The position numbers and the translations under genes were made by a program. Shown piece after piece: positions 12,035-22,808 of a stretch of 64,000 nucleotides of DNA. The DNA is from Neoceratodus forsteri. Lineage: Eukaryota; Chordata; Ceratodontiformes; Ceratodontidae. The notes beneath the pieces are model-generated. The model saw only the letters and a list, made by a program, of their open reading frames with translations. It made no database searches and was not told the origin of the DNA. The stretch is taken from NCBI GenBank assembly GCA_016271365.2, contig JADMNL010000023.1, positions 604,162,501 through 604,226,500 on the forward strand, written 5' to 3'. Within the stretch, counting starts at the first letter, position 1, and each line of letters begins with the position of its first letter.

Positions 12035-13514
12035 CTGCTCATCTCCCTCTGAAGAACCCCCTCTGTGGGAAGGGAGAGGAGGCCTGGGCTTGGTAAAAAG
12101 GCCTTTGAAAGGGCCTGCCCCTGCCCCTAGACTGCTGCTTGTGTGGAGTGTCCTGCCTTTCCTTGGCCTGTGCACTCTTGTACGTGGTCCTGTATTCTTC
12201 CATTTTCTTCATGTAAGCCTGTGTCTGTTCCCGAAATAGAGAATTACCTACTACAGGAAAATCCATGGCCTTAGTCTGGGTATCCGGTGAAAGGCGAGTA
12301 CATCTGAGCCAAGCATGTCTTTTGAGACACAGATGTAGCCATGACTCTAGATGCCACATTATTGGAGTCCACAGCAACATGAAATTGCATTTTGGATGCC
12401 TCGATTCCATCAACAGCTACCCTCTCCAGCTCCTTGGCTAGCTGGGGAGAGGCCTGTTTAGCCAGTTCCAGAACTGTATCACATCTGGATTTCTGGTACC
12501 TGGCTGTGTAGTCCACTTTCCTGGAGTCCTTATTCGGGGGTTGTGAAGCCAAAGGAATGTTGGCCCTGTCACAGGCTGCAGCCTGCGATACCCCAACATG
12601 GCTGCAATGACTATAAAGGAACTCCGCAGCTGAGCCCAATTAACAAATACCTCCTGTCCATTCTCTTATCCACAGGAGGTACTGAATTAGGAGTTTATAA
12701 AATTTTGTGTCCGTTCCCCTAGGATTTATGAAGTGGGATAGACAGCCTTTTGGACTCTGGGATGTCCATCATTTCCACAAAATTGGGCTCTTCATCCTCT
12801 TCTGCAGCTTCAACCAAGGGAAGCTGCAGGGTTTCTGCTACCTTTTTGTAGAACAAAAAGTATGAAGGGGACTCTGAGAGCCTGGGAGGAGAGACAACCT
12901 GAGGGCCTGTCTGGGGAGATGTCCGGTTCAGTGGGCACATCCAGACCCCCTTGGTCATCGTCGTCATCTTCCTCATCTCCGGGATAGTCTTTGTCTCCCT
13001 CCCACTCCTCATAATAAGTGTCTGGATCATAATCCAGAGGAGACGGATCCGACCGAACCGACCGCCTAACCGGCGGTACTGGTTTGGACAGAACCAGTCT
13101 AAGTGATTGAACAATATGAATCGCTATGGCTATTTCGTCCGCGGTTGGAGAGTGAGATACAGGATCTGAAACGGCAGACTTGCGCTTCTTCTTTTACGGA
13201 ACTGACACCTTGGGGTCGGCTCTCCTTTTGCCCAAGGAGGTATCGCCTAGGTCAGTAGGCACCTCCTCAGGTTCAGCTGCAACTGAACCGAGCTGGCCAT
13301 CCGGATCTACAGACTTCTCTGCCTCCCTTTCCTTCAGCCTACTCGGTCTTTTATCTAGAGTGGATTTAGGAACGTTTTTACAGATTTGGCAGTCTGACTT
13401 GAGGTGGTTAAACCCCAGACAGTAAACACAGATGAGGTGGGGGTCAGCCTTAGCAAAGGCCTCCCCACACTCAGTACAGTGTTGAAACCCAGTGGGATTG
13501 GGTTTCTCAGACAT
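12035..13514 (-). pseudogene. DIRS A gag-like protein
   Basis: The start at MSEKPNPTGFQ (ATG at 13514) gives a clear N-terminal Cys/His motif, HCTECGEAFAK...CVYCLGFNHLKSDCQIC, reminiscent of a zinc-binding module. It is followed by a charged linker. Downstream, in other frames, lie ARYQKSRCDTVLELAKQA, MDFPVVGNSLF and an Arg/Gly/Gln-rich tail SRGRGRPFQRPFYQA that probably binds nucleic acid. The same order occurs in B and C. The reading frame is broken near 13190 and in 12640-12720. Confidence 0.75.
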
Positions 13515-13894
13515 GGCCAGCCTTACAAATTACCCTATTGCAGCTTTCTAGCCAGGTAATATAATAACTGATCGGTTACAAACCGTGTCACAGGCTTTTT
13601 AAAAGAACCAACAAAAGGTCCGGTTCTTTTGAAACTGATTGGTACCGGAACACCACACTAATCCCAGAAAAGATGAAAATTAAAATTAACAAGGTAGGTT
13701 CCAAACCAGACCGACCGGAAAGAAACTGAAGAAAGGACAATTTCCACTATTTCACCAAAATAAAACACAGTCACTACCTATCTACACACTACCTGTACCG
13801 TAGACAGAGGCTGGAAATCCGAAAATAAATATACGGTTTAAACCGAACGCTTTACTTTTACCGAGCAGAAGAAATCTCCGGAGCGACTTCACTG

Positions 13895-14076
13895 TTAGGC
13901 GGAGTAAAGAATGTGACGGTTACACTGGGAAGTACCACAGACAGAGGTTTGAAAATAGAGCTCGAGCTCAACGTTTTATACTTATGCATAGAGTTAACTC
14001 TTTCCTCTCTGGGGCAGTTCAAGTGTTGGGGCTAACTGCATTATGTCTGAATACAGCAAGACTTCATGTTATTTGA
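13895..14076 (-). repeat. DIRS A left inverted terminus
   Basis: It mirrors 3290-3425 inverted: GGGGCTAACTGCATTATGTC and ACAGCAAGACTTCATGTT close to the outer edge at 14076. GAA occurs at 14074-14076. In all three family-1 elements the outermost bases are a TTCAAA(C/T)AACATGAAG motif read inward. Confidence 0.85.
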
Positions 14077-14470
14077 AAATGTTATTGCATGATCACACGG
14101 ACAAGTGGCAGAATAGGAGGGACAAATGGATCATGGATCTCTTTTTTTGAAACTTTTAATTGTATTCCTTTTTGGATGACACTAGAGAAGGCGAGCTCAA
14201 TTGTACGTTTACAAAGGTAAATGTCAGGAGTATTATTAAAGGTAGAAGTAAACACCTTCTATAAATTTCATATGATGAAAAATCATGAGTCAGGCTAAAG
14301 CGAACTGAAAATTATGAGGTGTCCATTTTAACATATTATAGGGCCTCAACATGGGAGTGTATTTTCTAAACTTTCTATCTTTAGCATCACATCATGTGGC
14401 CTTCTAACTAAGAAGATTACAGAATTATAGCCGGTCTGCACAAGTCAGAGTAAATAAGATCACTTGGTGA
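14077..14470. other. Unassigned DNA between DIRS A and the MITE
   Basis: There is no recognisable gene. A short plus-strand frame near 14085 (HTDKWQNRRDKWIMDLF) vaguely recalls the end of Penelope-type or LINE ORFs, but it is too short to support a call. Confidence 0.3.
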
Positions 14471-14984
14471 TTAACTCATTCACACCACAAGAGCTCTTTG
14501 AGACTTCCACCACTTGTGCCCTGTATACTCTTAGCACTGCATCCTGGGCCTTTCTAAGCAAAATCAAGTCATAATCAGCATACCACAAACAAATGTGAAT
14601 ACCTCTTGAACCCTAAGTGCTACACACAAAGTATCAGTGGCAGAGTTGTTCAGCACAACGTTATCTTTCCAGTGGTGCTATGCAATCAGTTGTAATCAAT
14701 TTAGTTTTTATTTTATACTAGCTGAAATACCAAACAACTGTATACATGATAGACACAAAGTATCTGCAGCAAAATTGTTCAGAGCAAAATAACCTTTCTA
14801 ACGGTGCTATGCATTAAATTCTAAGCAATTTGGTTTGTTTAATAGTTAGGTAAAAACTGCTGACTTCCTCAGACGTTTCTAGGCCTGAGTGAAAGTCAGT
14901 TGAGTACGTCTACAGGCGTTATTGTCCTGAGTGGCTATGCTTTCAGACACCGCCTACAGACGTTTCTAGGCCTGAATGAGTTAA
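14471..14984. mobile_element. Candidate piggyBac-type MITE with TTAA ends
   Basis: The stretch opens with TTAACTCATTCA (14471-14482) and closes with its perfect 12-bp inverse TGAATGAGTTAA (14973-14984), so TTAA lies at both outer edges as in piggyBac insertions. Inside there is a direct repeat of about 120 bp (14630-14705 versus 14752-14840, sharing CACAAAGTATC and GGTGCTATGCA) and a 22-bp direct repeat AGACGTTTCTAGGCCTGA... at 14871-14892 and 14958-14979. No transposase frame is present. A chance pair of 12-mers cannot be excluded. Confidence 0.5.
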
Positions 14985-14999
14985 GGAACTAGGTCAGGT

Positions 15000-17900
15000 T
15001 GGTTATCAGCCATGTACAGTAACCATGGGGCCCATCTGTTCATCAGCACCGGTAGTTTTGAAATTTCGCTGCGAGACTCTCCATCTTATAGATCTCATAA
15101 ATGGTGGTTTACCAATTCAGTATTGGTGAAGAGGTTGGTTGTAACCATAGCCTGGTGAATACTTTTTTTGCTACTCTCCATAATATATTGAGCAAATATA
15201 TATGCCGCGCTCTCTGAATTTGTTTAAAAAAGTGCAATAGCAAAGCTTTTGCCGGATCGAAACTCTGCAGTGCTGGGAAGAGGTCTGTTAACATTTCTCC
15301 GCCTCTCTCCAGAAATCTGACAGCGCGGGACAGAACCAGAAGATGTGAGCATGTGTTGCTACTTTGCAACCACAGCTTCTCCAGCAAGAGGATTCCCCAG
15401 AGGTTGAATATTTGGCAGAGACTTGTGGAGTGTGGAATAATCTCACTACCACTTTCCACGAGAATTCTTGCCAGGGTTACGAATTTGTAGTTTTGTGCTG
15501 CCGATGCCAGATGTATAACCAGTCCTCCCATGAGGGGTCCAACATTAATTCCATCTCTTAATTGGTCTGTGTAATTTCCATTTTCTTTGTTGGGGTACTA
15601 GTAACCGCCTTGTAAAATCTAGATATTGAATGGTGTGGAGAGTGCTCATTTCAGAGCTGTGATAGTAGAAAGTACTGGAGGGGGTATCTGGATGAAGACG
15701 TCCAGACTGAGCTCTGTGGCTAAATAGTGACAGATTTGTAAATGGTGGAAGAAATCTCTCTTAGGCAGGGAGAACTACTCCTGTAGTTGGGCAGAAGTTT
15801 TGAAGATGCCCTTGTCATAAAATTGATAGGCATGAGACAATCTGAGCTCCTTCCAATTCCTAAATGCCCTATCCAGCAGTGTTGGATGAAAGTCTGGGTT
15901 CTGCGCTGGAATGCTAAACCACTTAGCCCCAGATTGGTTCTCTGGATGCCTTAGCCCTTCCAGGACCGAATTATAGCTGAGGTGAATAGGGAGCGGGATT
16001 CCATGTGAGAAATTGTTCATGGCTGAAAGACCATGGTGTAGTCTAGCAGCATGTTCGTAAGATTTAGTTTTATGTGTAACCAACGTGGTGCACTGTCTGG
16101 CGGGGAAGCCAGCTAGCTGTGTGCATGAGGGTGGCAGATAACGAGCATTTGTAACGATCTGGAAGGGCACGCCTCCCCATTTCTTAGGAAACTGTAGCTT
16201 CCGCAAAACTATGCGGGGTCTGCCCTTCTCCCATAGAAAAGGTGATGTTGCTTTATTCCATCCATTTGCCTCTTTCCGGATTAGAGGGATAGGTACTGTA
16301 TGTTCTGCATCAAGTACAGTACCCTGGGTAGGATATTAATCTGGATGGATTGGGCCCTGCTCACTAGGGAAGTGGGTAGATGTAGCCAACGGTTAAGGTC
16401 TATCTGGGCCTAAGCAAACAGGGTGTCATAATTTAGTTTAAATATCTTATTTGGATTTGGAGGAAGGCGGATGCCTAGGTGTGCAATAAAGGGTTGGTTC
16501 CACTTAAATGGTATCTATTCTGGTTCGTCTGAGAAAGTGATCGTTGCATTAGCAGTACTTTTGTTTCATCTTGATTGCTTTTATAACCTGTAAGCTGCTC
16601 CATTTGTGATGGGCATTTCTCTTAAGGCGGGTAAAGACAATTCTGAGGTAGTGATGTAAAGTAGAAGATCTTCTGCATAGTTTGCTAACTTATGTTGGGT
16701 ACCACCAATAGTGTAGCTAAGTTAAGTTTCTCTCAGATACTGGGTGATGGGCTCTACATATAGGGCAAACAAGTAGGGGGATAAGGGGTGCAACCTTGGT
16801 GAGTACCTATGTGAATTTGGAATTGGGTTGAGTGAGAGCAGTTTACTTAAACTACTGCTTCCGGGCTGTTACAGAGGCCTCTGATATCATCTAGGAATTC
16901 CTGTGGGAAGCCAATTTTGTTAGGGTTCCCTGGGACTTCCTACAGTCTACCTTATCAAATGCCTTTTGGGCGTCTCTAGGCTTAAGACCATCAAGGGGGT
17001 ATGAATAATATGAGCATGGCTTATTATATATACGGTGCCTTTAATATTATCAGTGGTCTGCAGAGATTTGATGAAACTGGATTGGTCAGGAATCGGGATG
17101 TATTAATAAGGGGAGTATGTCATCTAGTCTATGGGCTAGAATACTAATGTATAACTTGTAGTCTTGATTTAATACTGATATGGGACGGTATAAGTCACAC
17201 AAGGTGGTGGTGGTGGTGGGGGGGTGTTTTGAGGATTCAAAATAACCGATACTACTGCTGGTCTCCAGGATATGGGGTATTCCGCTGTGCTGTAGCTTGA
17301 CCACAATGCTGCTTGGAGAGGATCTTTAATAAGTTCAAATGCCCCTTTATAAAACTCTGCACCAAAGCCATCAGGGCCAGGGCTTTTACCAGTTTTGAGA
17401 TTCTGGATAGTAGTGGATAATTCTTGGAGTAACATTGGGGCCAGTAGCTTTTCCTTATGAGACCCGTTAAGAGCAAGTAGAGCTAAGTAAAAGAAGGTAG
17501 AAATCTGCTGAGAGTTAGGAGGAGCAGGGTTCGATTTATAAGTTTTCATATTTCCTGAAACTAGCCAAAATACGGGTGGTGGTATAATTAAATTGAGCTG
17601 AGCGGGGATCTTTTATTTTCATTATAGTCTGCATTTGAATCTGCCTACGGTGCCTGTAGGCTAAAATTCACAAAGCTTTAGTTCCCCTCTCATAATATCT
17701 GAGCCAGACAAGGGCCTGCTCTGTTCGAGCAGTCAGGAGACTGAATATCTTGCTTCGTCCTGAGTTACTTGATCAGACAGGCTAGAGTCTCCCTGCATGT
17801 GAGCCTCTTGGAGAAACTGAAGTTTTTCTTGCAGTTTGTTCTTCTTTGATGCAAAGGCTATTATGTGTCCCCTTAAGACCATTTTGAGTGTCCCATTGGA

Positions 17901-18839
17901 GGGGAGGGGAGGTCTGGGGTGAACGGTTTTCTCGTAGGACTAATGAGATTTTTTTTTCTTCCTTGTAGTAACTCCTTAAATTCTGGTTCTCGCAGTAAGG
18001 AGGGATTAAAATGCCAGAGTGTGGTTTTTCTGTGTTCTGGTGATTCCCAGTCAGAGCTGGAAGGGCATGGTCAGATAACTGGATGTTAAAATTTCAGTGT
18101 TATTTATTAGTTCCCTATGTTCACCACTTAAGCAAAAATAGTCCAGTTTAGAATAATGTTCGTGGGCATGGGAGTAAAAAGTAAATTTCCTCTGGGAGGG
18201 ATGTAGCCAGCGCCATGTGTCCACTATACCCAGGTCCCGGAGCAGGCACCCAAGGTGTTTCTGGCCTGAGGTTGGCATCGGGGATTGAGTGGCAGAAGTA
18301 TCTAAAGTAGGATTTAACAGGCAGTTCTGATCCCCCCCCCCCCCACCGACTAATATCCCCATCTTATGTGACCAGATCAAGTCTGTGACTTGCTTTATGT
18401 AAAAGGTGTCCGTGCCTGGAGGTATATATGCACACTATGTATAGTTAAAATTTGCCCTGGAGGATTGCACCCATGGCCATATTACTGTGCCCTCCTTGTC
18501 GGCGTGGATGTTCTAAACCTAAAAGAGGTTTTTAAGAACGAGGGTCACCTCTAGCTGTATCTAACACGCTGATAGCTTAGACTATCTGGGAGAAAACCAA
18601 ATCTAAGACTTTTTTTTTTTGGTTCGTTGATGATAGATGGGTCTCCTGGAGTAGCAGTATATCAGGTTTATAGTTTTTCAAGGCTGTCAGTGTTCTATAT
18701 CTTTTTATCGGGCCAGCCAACCCATTCACATTATGTGAAACTACGATATACTCATTATGTCTCTGAAGGAGCATCTACTTGTGGACCTCTCAGCCCTATA
18801 CATATTTCTATAAGAGCATGTCCATAATGCCAAACCTAT
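15000..18839 (-). mobile_element. L1-type LINE (ORF2 part), split by DIRS B
   Basis: A minus-strand L1-clade element reads, from right to left, endonuclease (18774-18050), reverse transcriptase (about 17550-15775) and a Cys-rich C-terminus (about 15370). The element continues on the far side of DIRS B at about 31193, because B interrupts the leader just upstream of the ORF2 start. The 3' end near 15000 is approximate, and no poly(A) tail is visible. Many stops show it is old. Confidence 0.75.
15300..18774 (-). pseudogene. L1 ORF2: endonuclease, RT and CCHC-like tail (broken)
   Basis: The N-terminus reads VVSHNVNGLAGPIKRYRTL then DILLLQETHL, the opening of an L1 AP endonuclease. The GGDxNCLLNP and YSKLDYF blocks (18380-18051) follow, with a poly-C/G run at 18332-18345 that probably marks slippage. 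The RT shows LKTGKSPGPDGFGAEFYK (about 17390) and FP-KKWGG blocks (about 16190). Near 15365-15300 one frame reads CKVATHAHIFWFCP followed by FW, the HxxxC-type motif at the C-terminus of L1 ORF2p. The protein would nick DNA and copy L1 RNA. It is split into at least five frames. Confidence 0.78.
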
Positions 18840-19025
18840 TTCAAACAACATGAAGTCTTGCTGTAGTCTGACATTATGCAGTTAGCCCCAGCACTTGAAC
18901 TGCTCCGGAGAGGAAAGGGTTAACTCTGTGCCAGAGCATAGAACGTTGAGCTTGAGCTCGGTTCAAACCTCAGTCTGCACTTTGAAGTGTAAACGTCAGA
19001 TTCTTTACTCCGCCTAACTGAACAG
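18840..19025 (+). repeat. DIRS B left inverted terminus
   Basis: It begins TTCAAACAACATGAAGTC and continues through GCAGTTAGCCCCAGCACTTG and GGAGAGGAAAGGGTTAACTC. This block is found inverted at 30985-31160, with a shared inner part ending near CGTCAGATTCTT. Confidence 0.88.
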
Positions 19026-19408
19026 TCGCTCCGGAGATTTCTCCTTCGCTAATGGTTCGGTCCAGTTAAAAACGTCAGTTTATACTGCTATTTTTTTTCT
19101 TTATTTTGGTTCAGATCCCTGTCTGCGGTACAGTAAGTACATAGGTAGTGGACTAGTGCTGAATTTTTTTTTGTGGAAATTGTGTAAACTGTATTTCAAC
19201 CAGTTCGGCTGAACTGGTTGTCTGTATCTTGTCAGTGTATTTTTCTTTAACTGAATTTAGTGTGAGGTACCGTCCTTATCAGTTCTATTAAAAAAAAAAA
19301 AAGTGTTTTACTGTTTTTTTTTTTTTTTTTTTTTTCCCACCCGTAATACAGTTGGGAACCTATAAGGGGTCTTGCCTGGCTGTTGCCTTAAAAAGGGTAA
19401 GTTTTAGA

Positions 19409-20236
19409 ATGGCTTCGTCTGAGAAAACACGAGAAAAAAAACGGGCCCACTGGGTTTCAACACTGCAGTGAGTGTGGGGAGGCCTTTGCTAAGGCCAATC
19501 CCACACCACCTGTGTTTACTGTCTGGGTTTTGACCACCTGGAGGCAGTCTGCCAAACTTGTAAATATTTCCCTAATGCCACCCTGGATAAAAGATTGGGC
19601 AGGCTTAGGGAAAAGGAGGCTGAGAAGTCCGCTGACCCGGATGGCCAGCTCGGTTTGGTTCCTACTGAACATGAGGGAGTGACCACTGACCTGGGCAAGA
19701 CTCCGTTGAGCAAATGGAGAGCCGATCCTGAGGGGTTGGTTCTAGCGCAAAAAAAAAAAAAAAAATTGTCCGGCTTGGATCCAGAACCGCATCGTCCAAC
19801 TGCTGAAGAAATTGCCAAGGCGATTAGTATAGTTGAATCACTCCGTTTGGTTCAGACTAATCTGACGCTTCCTGGTAGGCATTCGGTTTGGTCGGTTCCT
19901 CTGGTTCAGGATTATTCCCCTGAAGACTATTATGAACTGGACCTGGAGGGGGAGGGGGGTGGTGGTGCGGAAGGTCTGGATGAGCCCATAGAACCGGACA
20001 TCTCCCCCGACAGGCCTTCTGGTGTTTCCCCTCCTAGGCTTTCTGAGTCCCCTTCCCACTTTGTTTTACACAGAAAGTGGCAGAAACCCTTCAGCTTCCT
20101 CTGGATGAAGCCATCGAGGAGCAAGAGGAGCCTGACTATGTGGAGGTGATGGACATCCCAGAGTGCAAGTCGCTCTCTATTCCCCTTCACAGATCCTTTG
20201 GGAGACAGACACAGAAGTTAATTAAAACTCCAAATT
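19409..20236 (+). pseudogene. DIRS B gag-like protein, first part
   Basis: The ATG at 19409 opens MASSEKTREKKRAHWV. A frameshift then separates it from the Cys/His motif (HCSECGEAFAKA, near 19460) and from the long acidic frame 19595-20149, which includes PTAEEIAKAISIVESLRLVQ and ends in an Asp/Glu-rich tract. The second part resumes at 26747 after insertion E. The order matches gag of A and C. A-runs at 19749-19766 probably contributed frame slippage. Confidence 0.75.
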
Positions 20237-20420
20237 CTCTCTCCTAAGCTGGTCTCCGGGCTTCCTTACTCCTGGGTTGTACCTCCTGATGCTGATCCAC
20301 AGGTAGGAAACAGATCTCTGCAGCAGGGGACATCCAGCTCTCCACTTCCTGTTCTCCTCAGTTTACTTCCTGCCTGCCATGAGGCAGGTGGCAGAGCTGA
20401 AGACATCAAACTGTAAGTGC
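20237..20420 (+). repeat. Element E left inverted terminus
   Basis: The partner is 26560-26746 in inverse orientation. Shared cores are CCGGGCTTCCTTACTCC and GCAGGGGACATCCA. The right terminus extends about 30 bp further outward, the same asymmetry as in family 1. Confidence 0.85.
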
Positions 20421-21824
20421 AGTTTACCTTTCTGATTAGAAGCGGATTTTTAAGGGGAAAGCTTCGCAGCAGCTCCAGGAGCAGGAATCCCACTTTCTCA
20501 CTAAAGAGGATTTTCGGGGCCAAAATTCACAGGAGCAGGAGCTCCGGCGTTGACTCACAGATTATTTAGAGTTCCCAGTCTCAGCCATGCATGCTGCACA
20601 GACTGGACCCCTTCTCTCCTGCCCCCCCCCCAAAAAAAAAAAAAAACACAGGCTGCCGAAGTATCGGCCCCCTGGTCTGCGGGCTCATTGTCTAATAGGG
20701 GAAGCTGCCAGAACACCCCACGGCAGCGGGATTTTCAAGAGCGGCATTGTATTCTCATCGGCGGCCCCGCTGCACTCTTTTAATGAGCCCTCTGGTTTAC
20801 AGGCTTGTTGACTAACGGGGAAGACGTTTGAAGGACCTGCAGCAGCAGGAGCTACATTTCGGCTCTTCAGGAGCTGCACTACAGCCCCGTATCACCGATC
20901 AGGAACAGGCGCTTAATTTTGGCTCAGGAGGAGCCACGCTGCAGCCCCTCAACGAACGGGAGGGCACAAGCAGAAGCAGTCTTCAGTAGATGAGCCCGTT
21001 TTTCATAGCACCGGAGTGCTTTCAAGGGGCTAAGCAGGCACTGTAAGGTTTTTCTGACGACTAACGGCTTTTTGGGAAAGATACAGCTGTTCGTAGTCGG
21101 TAGAACTAGTAGGTGCTCATTCAGAAAAAAGTGTGCCAAGCCACTCGTTGATTGCCTTCTCGTCAGTGAGCGCCGAGGAGCCTAACAGCATGGTAGCGCC
21201 CTGACAGGGGGTCTGAGAGCTATAGGGGGCTTGCTTCAACACCTGCGTCTGTCCCCCCAGTCTCCCTCTTCAAAGACAGGGATTTATTTTCCCAGTCCCT
21301 GAGAAGGAACAGTCATTGCTAGTGGCTCTTAAAGGCTCAGCTCAGTTTACCAAAGCAGACTAAGGTTAGTCAAGTAAAAGCCTTTTTTGATGTCAGGACC
21401 TCGGACAAACATCCCAGGGACAGAAAATCTAAAGGGCAGCACTCAGTATCTTGCCCTTAAAGGACCAGCAGCAGCATAGTCCAGAAAGCCCCCAAGGGGA
21501 CGGGGTATGCTGAATATCAAAGACAGTATCTTTGAATGCTGAGATTTTGAAGGATGCAAAACGGTGGACCCGGTAGTCCGCAGTCCTCTCCCGAACCCCA
21601 GGCATCACCAGCAGGTAAAATGGGGCCTGGGCCTTTGCCTTGGCCTTTTCACAGGTAAAATGGGGCCTTTGCCTGGGTCCCTGCCTGTTTCATGGGCAAC
21701 GTCTGGGTATCCTGGTGGGAGACCTCCCAAGAAAGCTAAAGGAAGTGGTCCCCTTGTCTGTCCTCATCTGAAGAGGAGCAGTTGTCCTAGCATCACAAGG
21801 CCTGGAGGGCCTTTTTTATGTAAT

Positions 21825-21861
<37 letters not shown>

Positions 21862-22329
21862 TTAAAAAAGTCATAGCCAAAAATCTCTCTGCTCTTCCCT
21901 GGAGGCTTCCACCCAGTCAAACAGGCTTCTGCCTACCAGCTATCACCAATTTGGCCGCAGCTTCCCCTATTCCTCCAGTCATAGGGAACTCACTGACGGA
22001 GGAATGACAGGGTCCAGAACACACCTATACAGTGGTCCGACTGCATACTAGTAGTTTCAGGCTTGGACAGAAACAACCAGAAAAATGGTTAGAGTACCAT
22101 AAAGGCTATCCTCTGAGTCGGTCATTAGAAGGGAAGGGAGAGGCCCTCCCTCAAAGAGACTCTTTTAGTGCTCCAATCCTCCCTTAAAGCAGCTGCGAAC
22201 AACCTGTTCTCAACACCACTTACGTGGCATTCCAGCGTGATGATGAGCCACATATAAGCAAGCTCAGCCAACCTGTTTTTCCGCAGGAGCTGCAATACCT
22301 TGGGCCACTGTCCTGGCATTCCAGTATGC
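20421..22329. other. Internal region of element E, no conserved protein
   Basis: The sequence includes an A-run (20632-20646) and a (GA)n tract (21828-21856), with several short frames. None shows gag, RT or recombinase motifs. Runs such as GAGCAGGAGCTCC and CAGCAGCAGGAGC give it a low-complexity, purine-skewed character. Confidence 0.5.
21828..21856. repeat. (GA)n microsatellite
   Basis: About 14 tandem GA units lie inside element E. Confidence 0.95.
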
Positions 22330-22436
22330 TGACGAGCCAGATGGAGATGAGCCCACCCCGCAACAGTCTCAGAGGAGTAAGGAAGCCTGGAGACTAGCTT
22401 AGGAGAGAGAAATCGAAATTTAAATACATGTAAATG
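22330..22436 (+). repeat. Element E ICR, first half, interrupted by element D
   Basis: GAGTAAGGAAGCCTGGAGAC and CTTAGGAGAGAGAAATCG are the reverse complement of E's left end. AATCGAAATTTAAATAC is the reverse complement of E's extreme right end at about 26727-26746. The second half resumes after D at 26464-26500 with TTTTCTGACGGTTGGTC. Confidence 0.8.
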
Positions 22437-22650
22437 TTCATCTTCCCTTGTCAATCTTCACCATTCATGACCGCTTGGGTTAAGCCGGAGGTGGGCACCG
22501 CTTCTGGGGAGTGTTTTTGGGTCGGCTCCAACAGCGCTCCGCCTGAGGACCGACGATCACTGCCATCAACGTGAGGGGCGGCCATTAGTGCCGCAGACTC
22601 CTCCTCTATCTCAGTTCTGTTTCTCCTGCCGTCGAGGCTGCACATGCTGC
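22437..22650 (+). repeat. Element D left inverted terminus
   Basis: It pairs inverted with 26265-26463 over about 200 bp with moderate divergence. The clearest block is CTCCTCTATCTCAGTTCTG, whose inverse is near 26270-26288. Confidence 0.85.
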
Positions 22651-22808
22651 GCGGTAGCGTATAGTGTTTTCGGATTCTTCAAGACTCCTCGTTTTCTCAG
22701 AAGGTTTTCACGATTCACTCGACGCTGTACACCGGTAAGACTGTTCCTTTTGTTTTCTATCTACGACGCCGAGTGCTTTATTGCTTTTTTTCCTCGTTAG
22801 TTCGCATC

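Larger units (their letters stand above)
3229..14076 (-). mobile_element. DIRS element A (family 1), complete layout, interrupted by CR1
   Basis: This is a tyrosine-recombinase LTR-less retrotransposon in minus orientation. In transcript order it has a left inverted terminus (14076-13895), gag (13514-12035), reverse transcriptase/RNase H (about 11980-10560), a CR1 insertion (10550-5261), tyrosine recombinase (5260-3880), an internal complementary region (3790-3690) and a right inverted terminus (3425-3229). The outer ends are inverted copies of each other over roughly 170 bp, and the right end is longer by about 40 bp. GAA is present at both outer edges, and no longer target duplication is visible. 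Without the CR1 the element is about 5.6 kb, the expected DIRS size. Family membership is supported by close similarity to elements B and C throughout. Confidence 0.9.
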
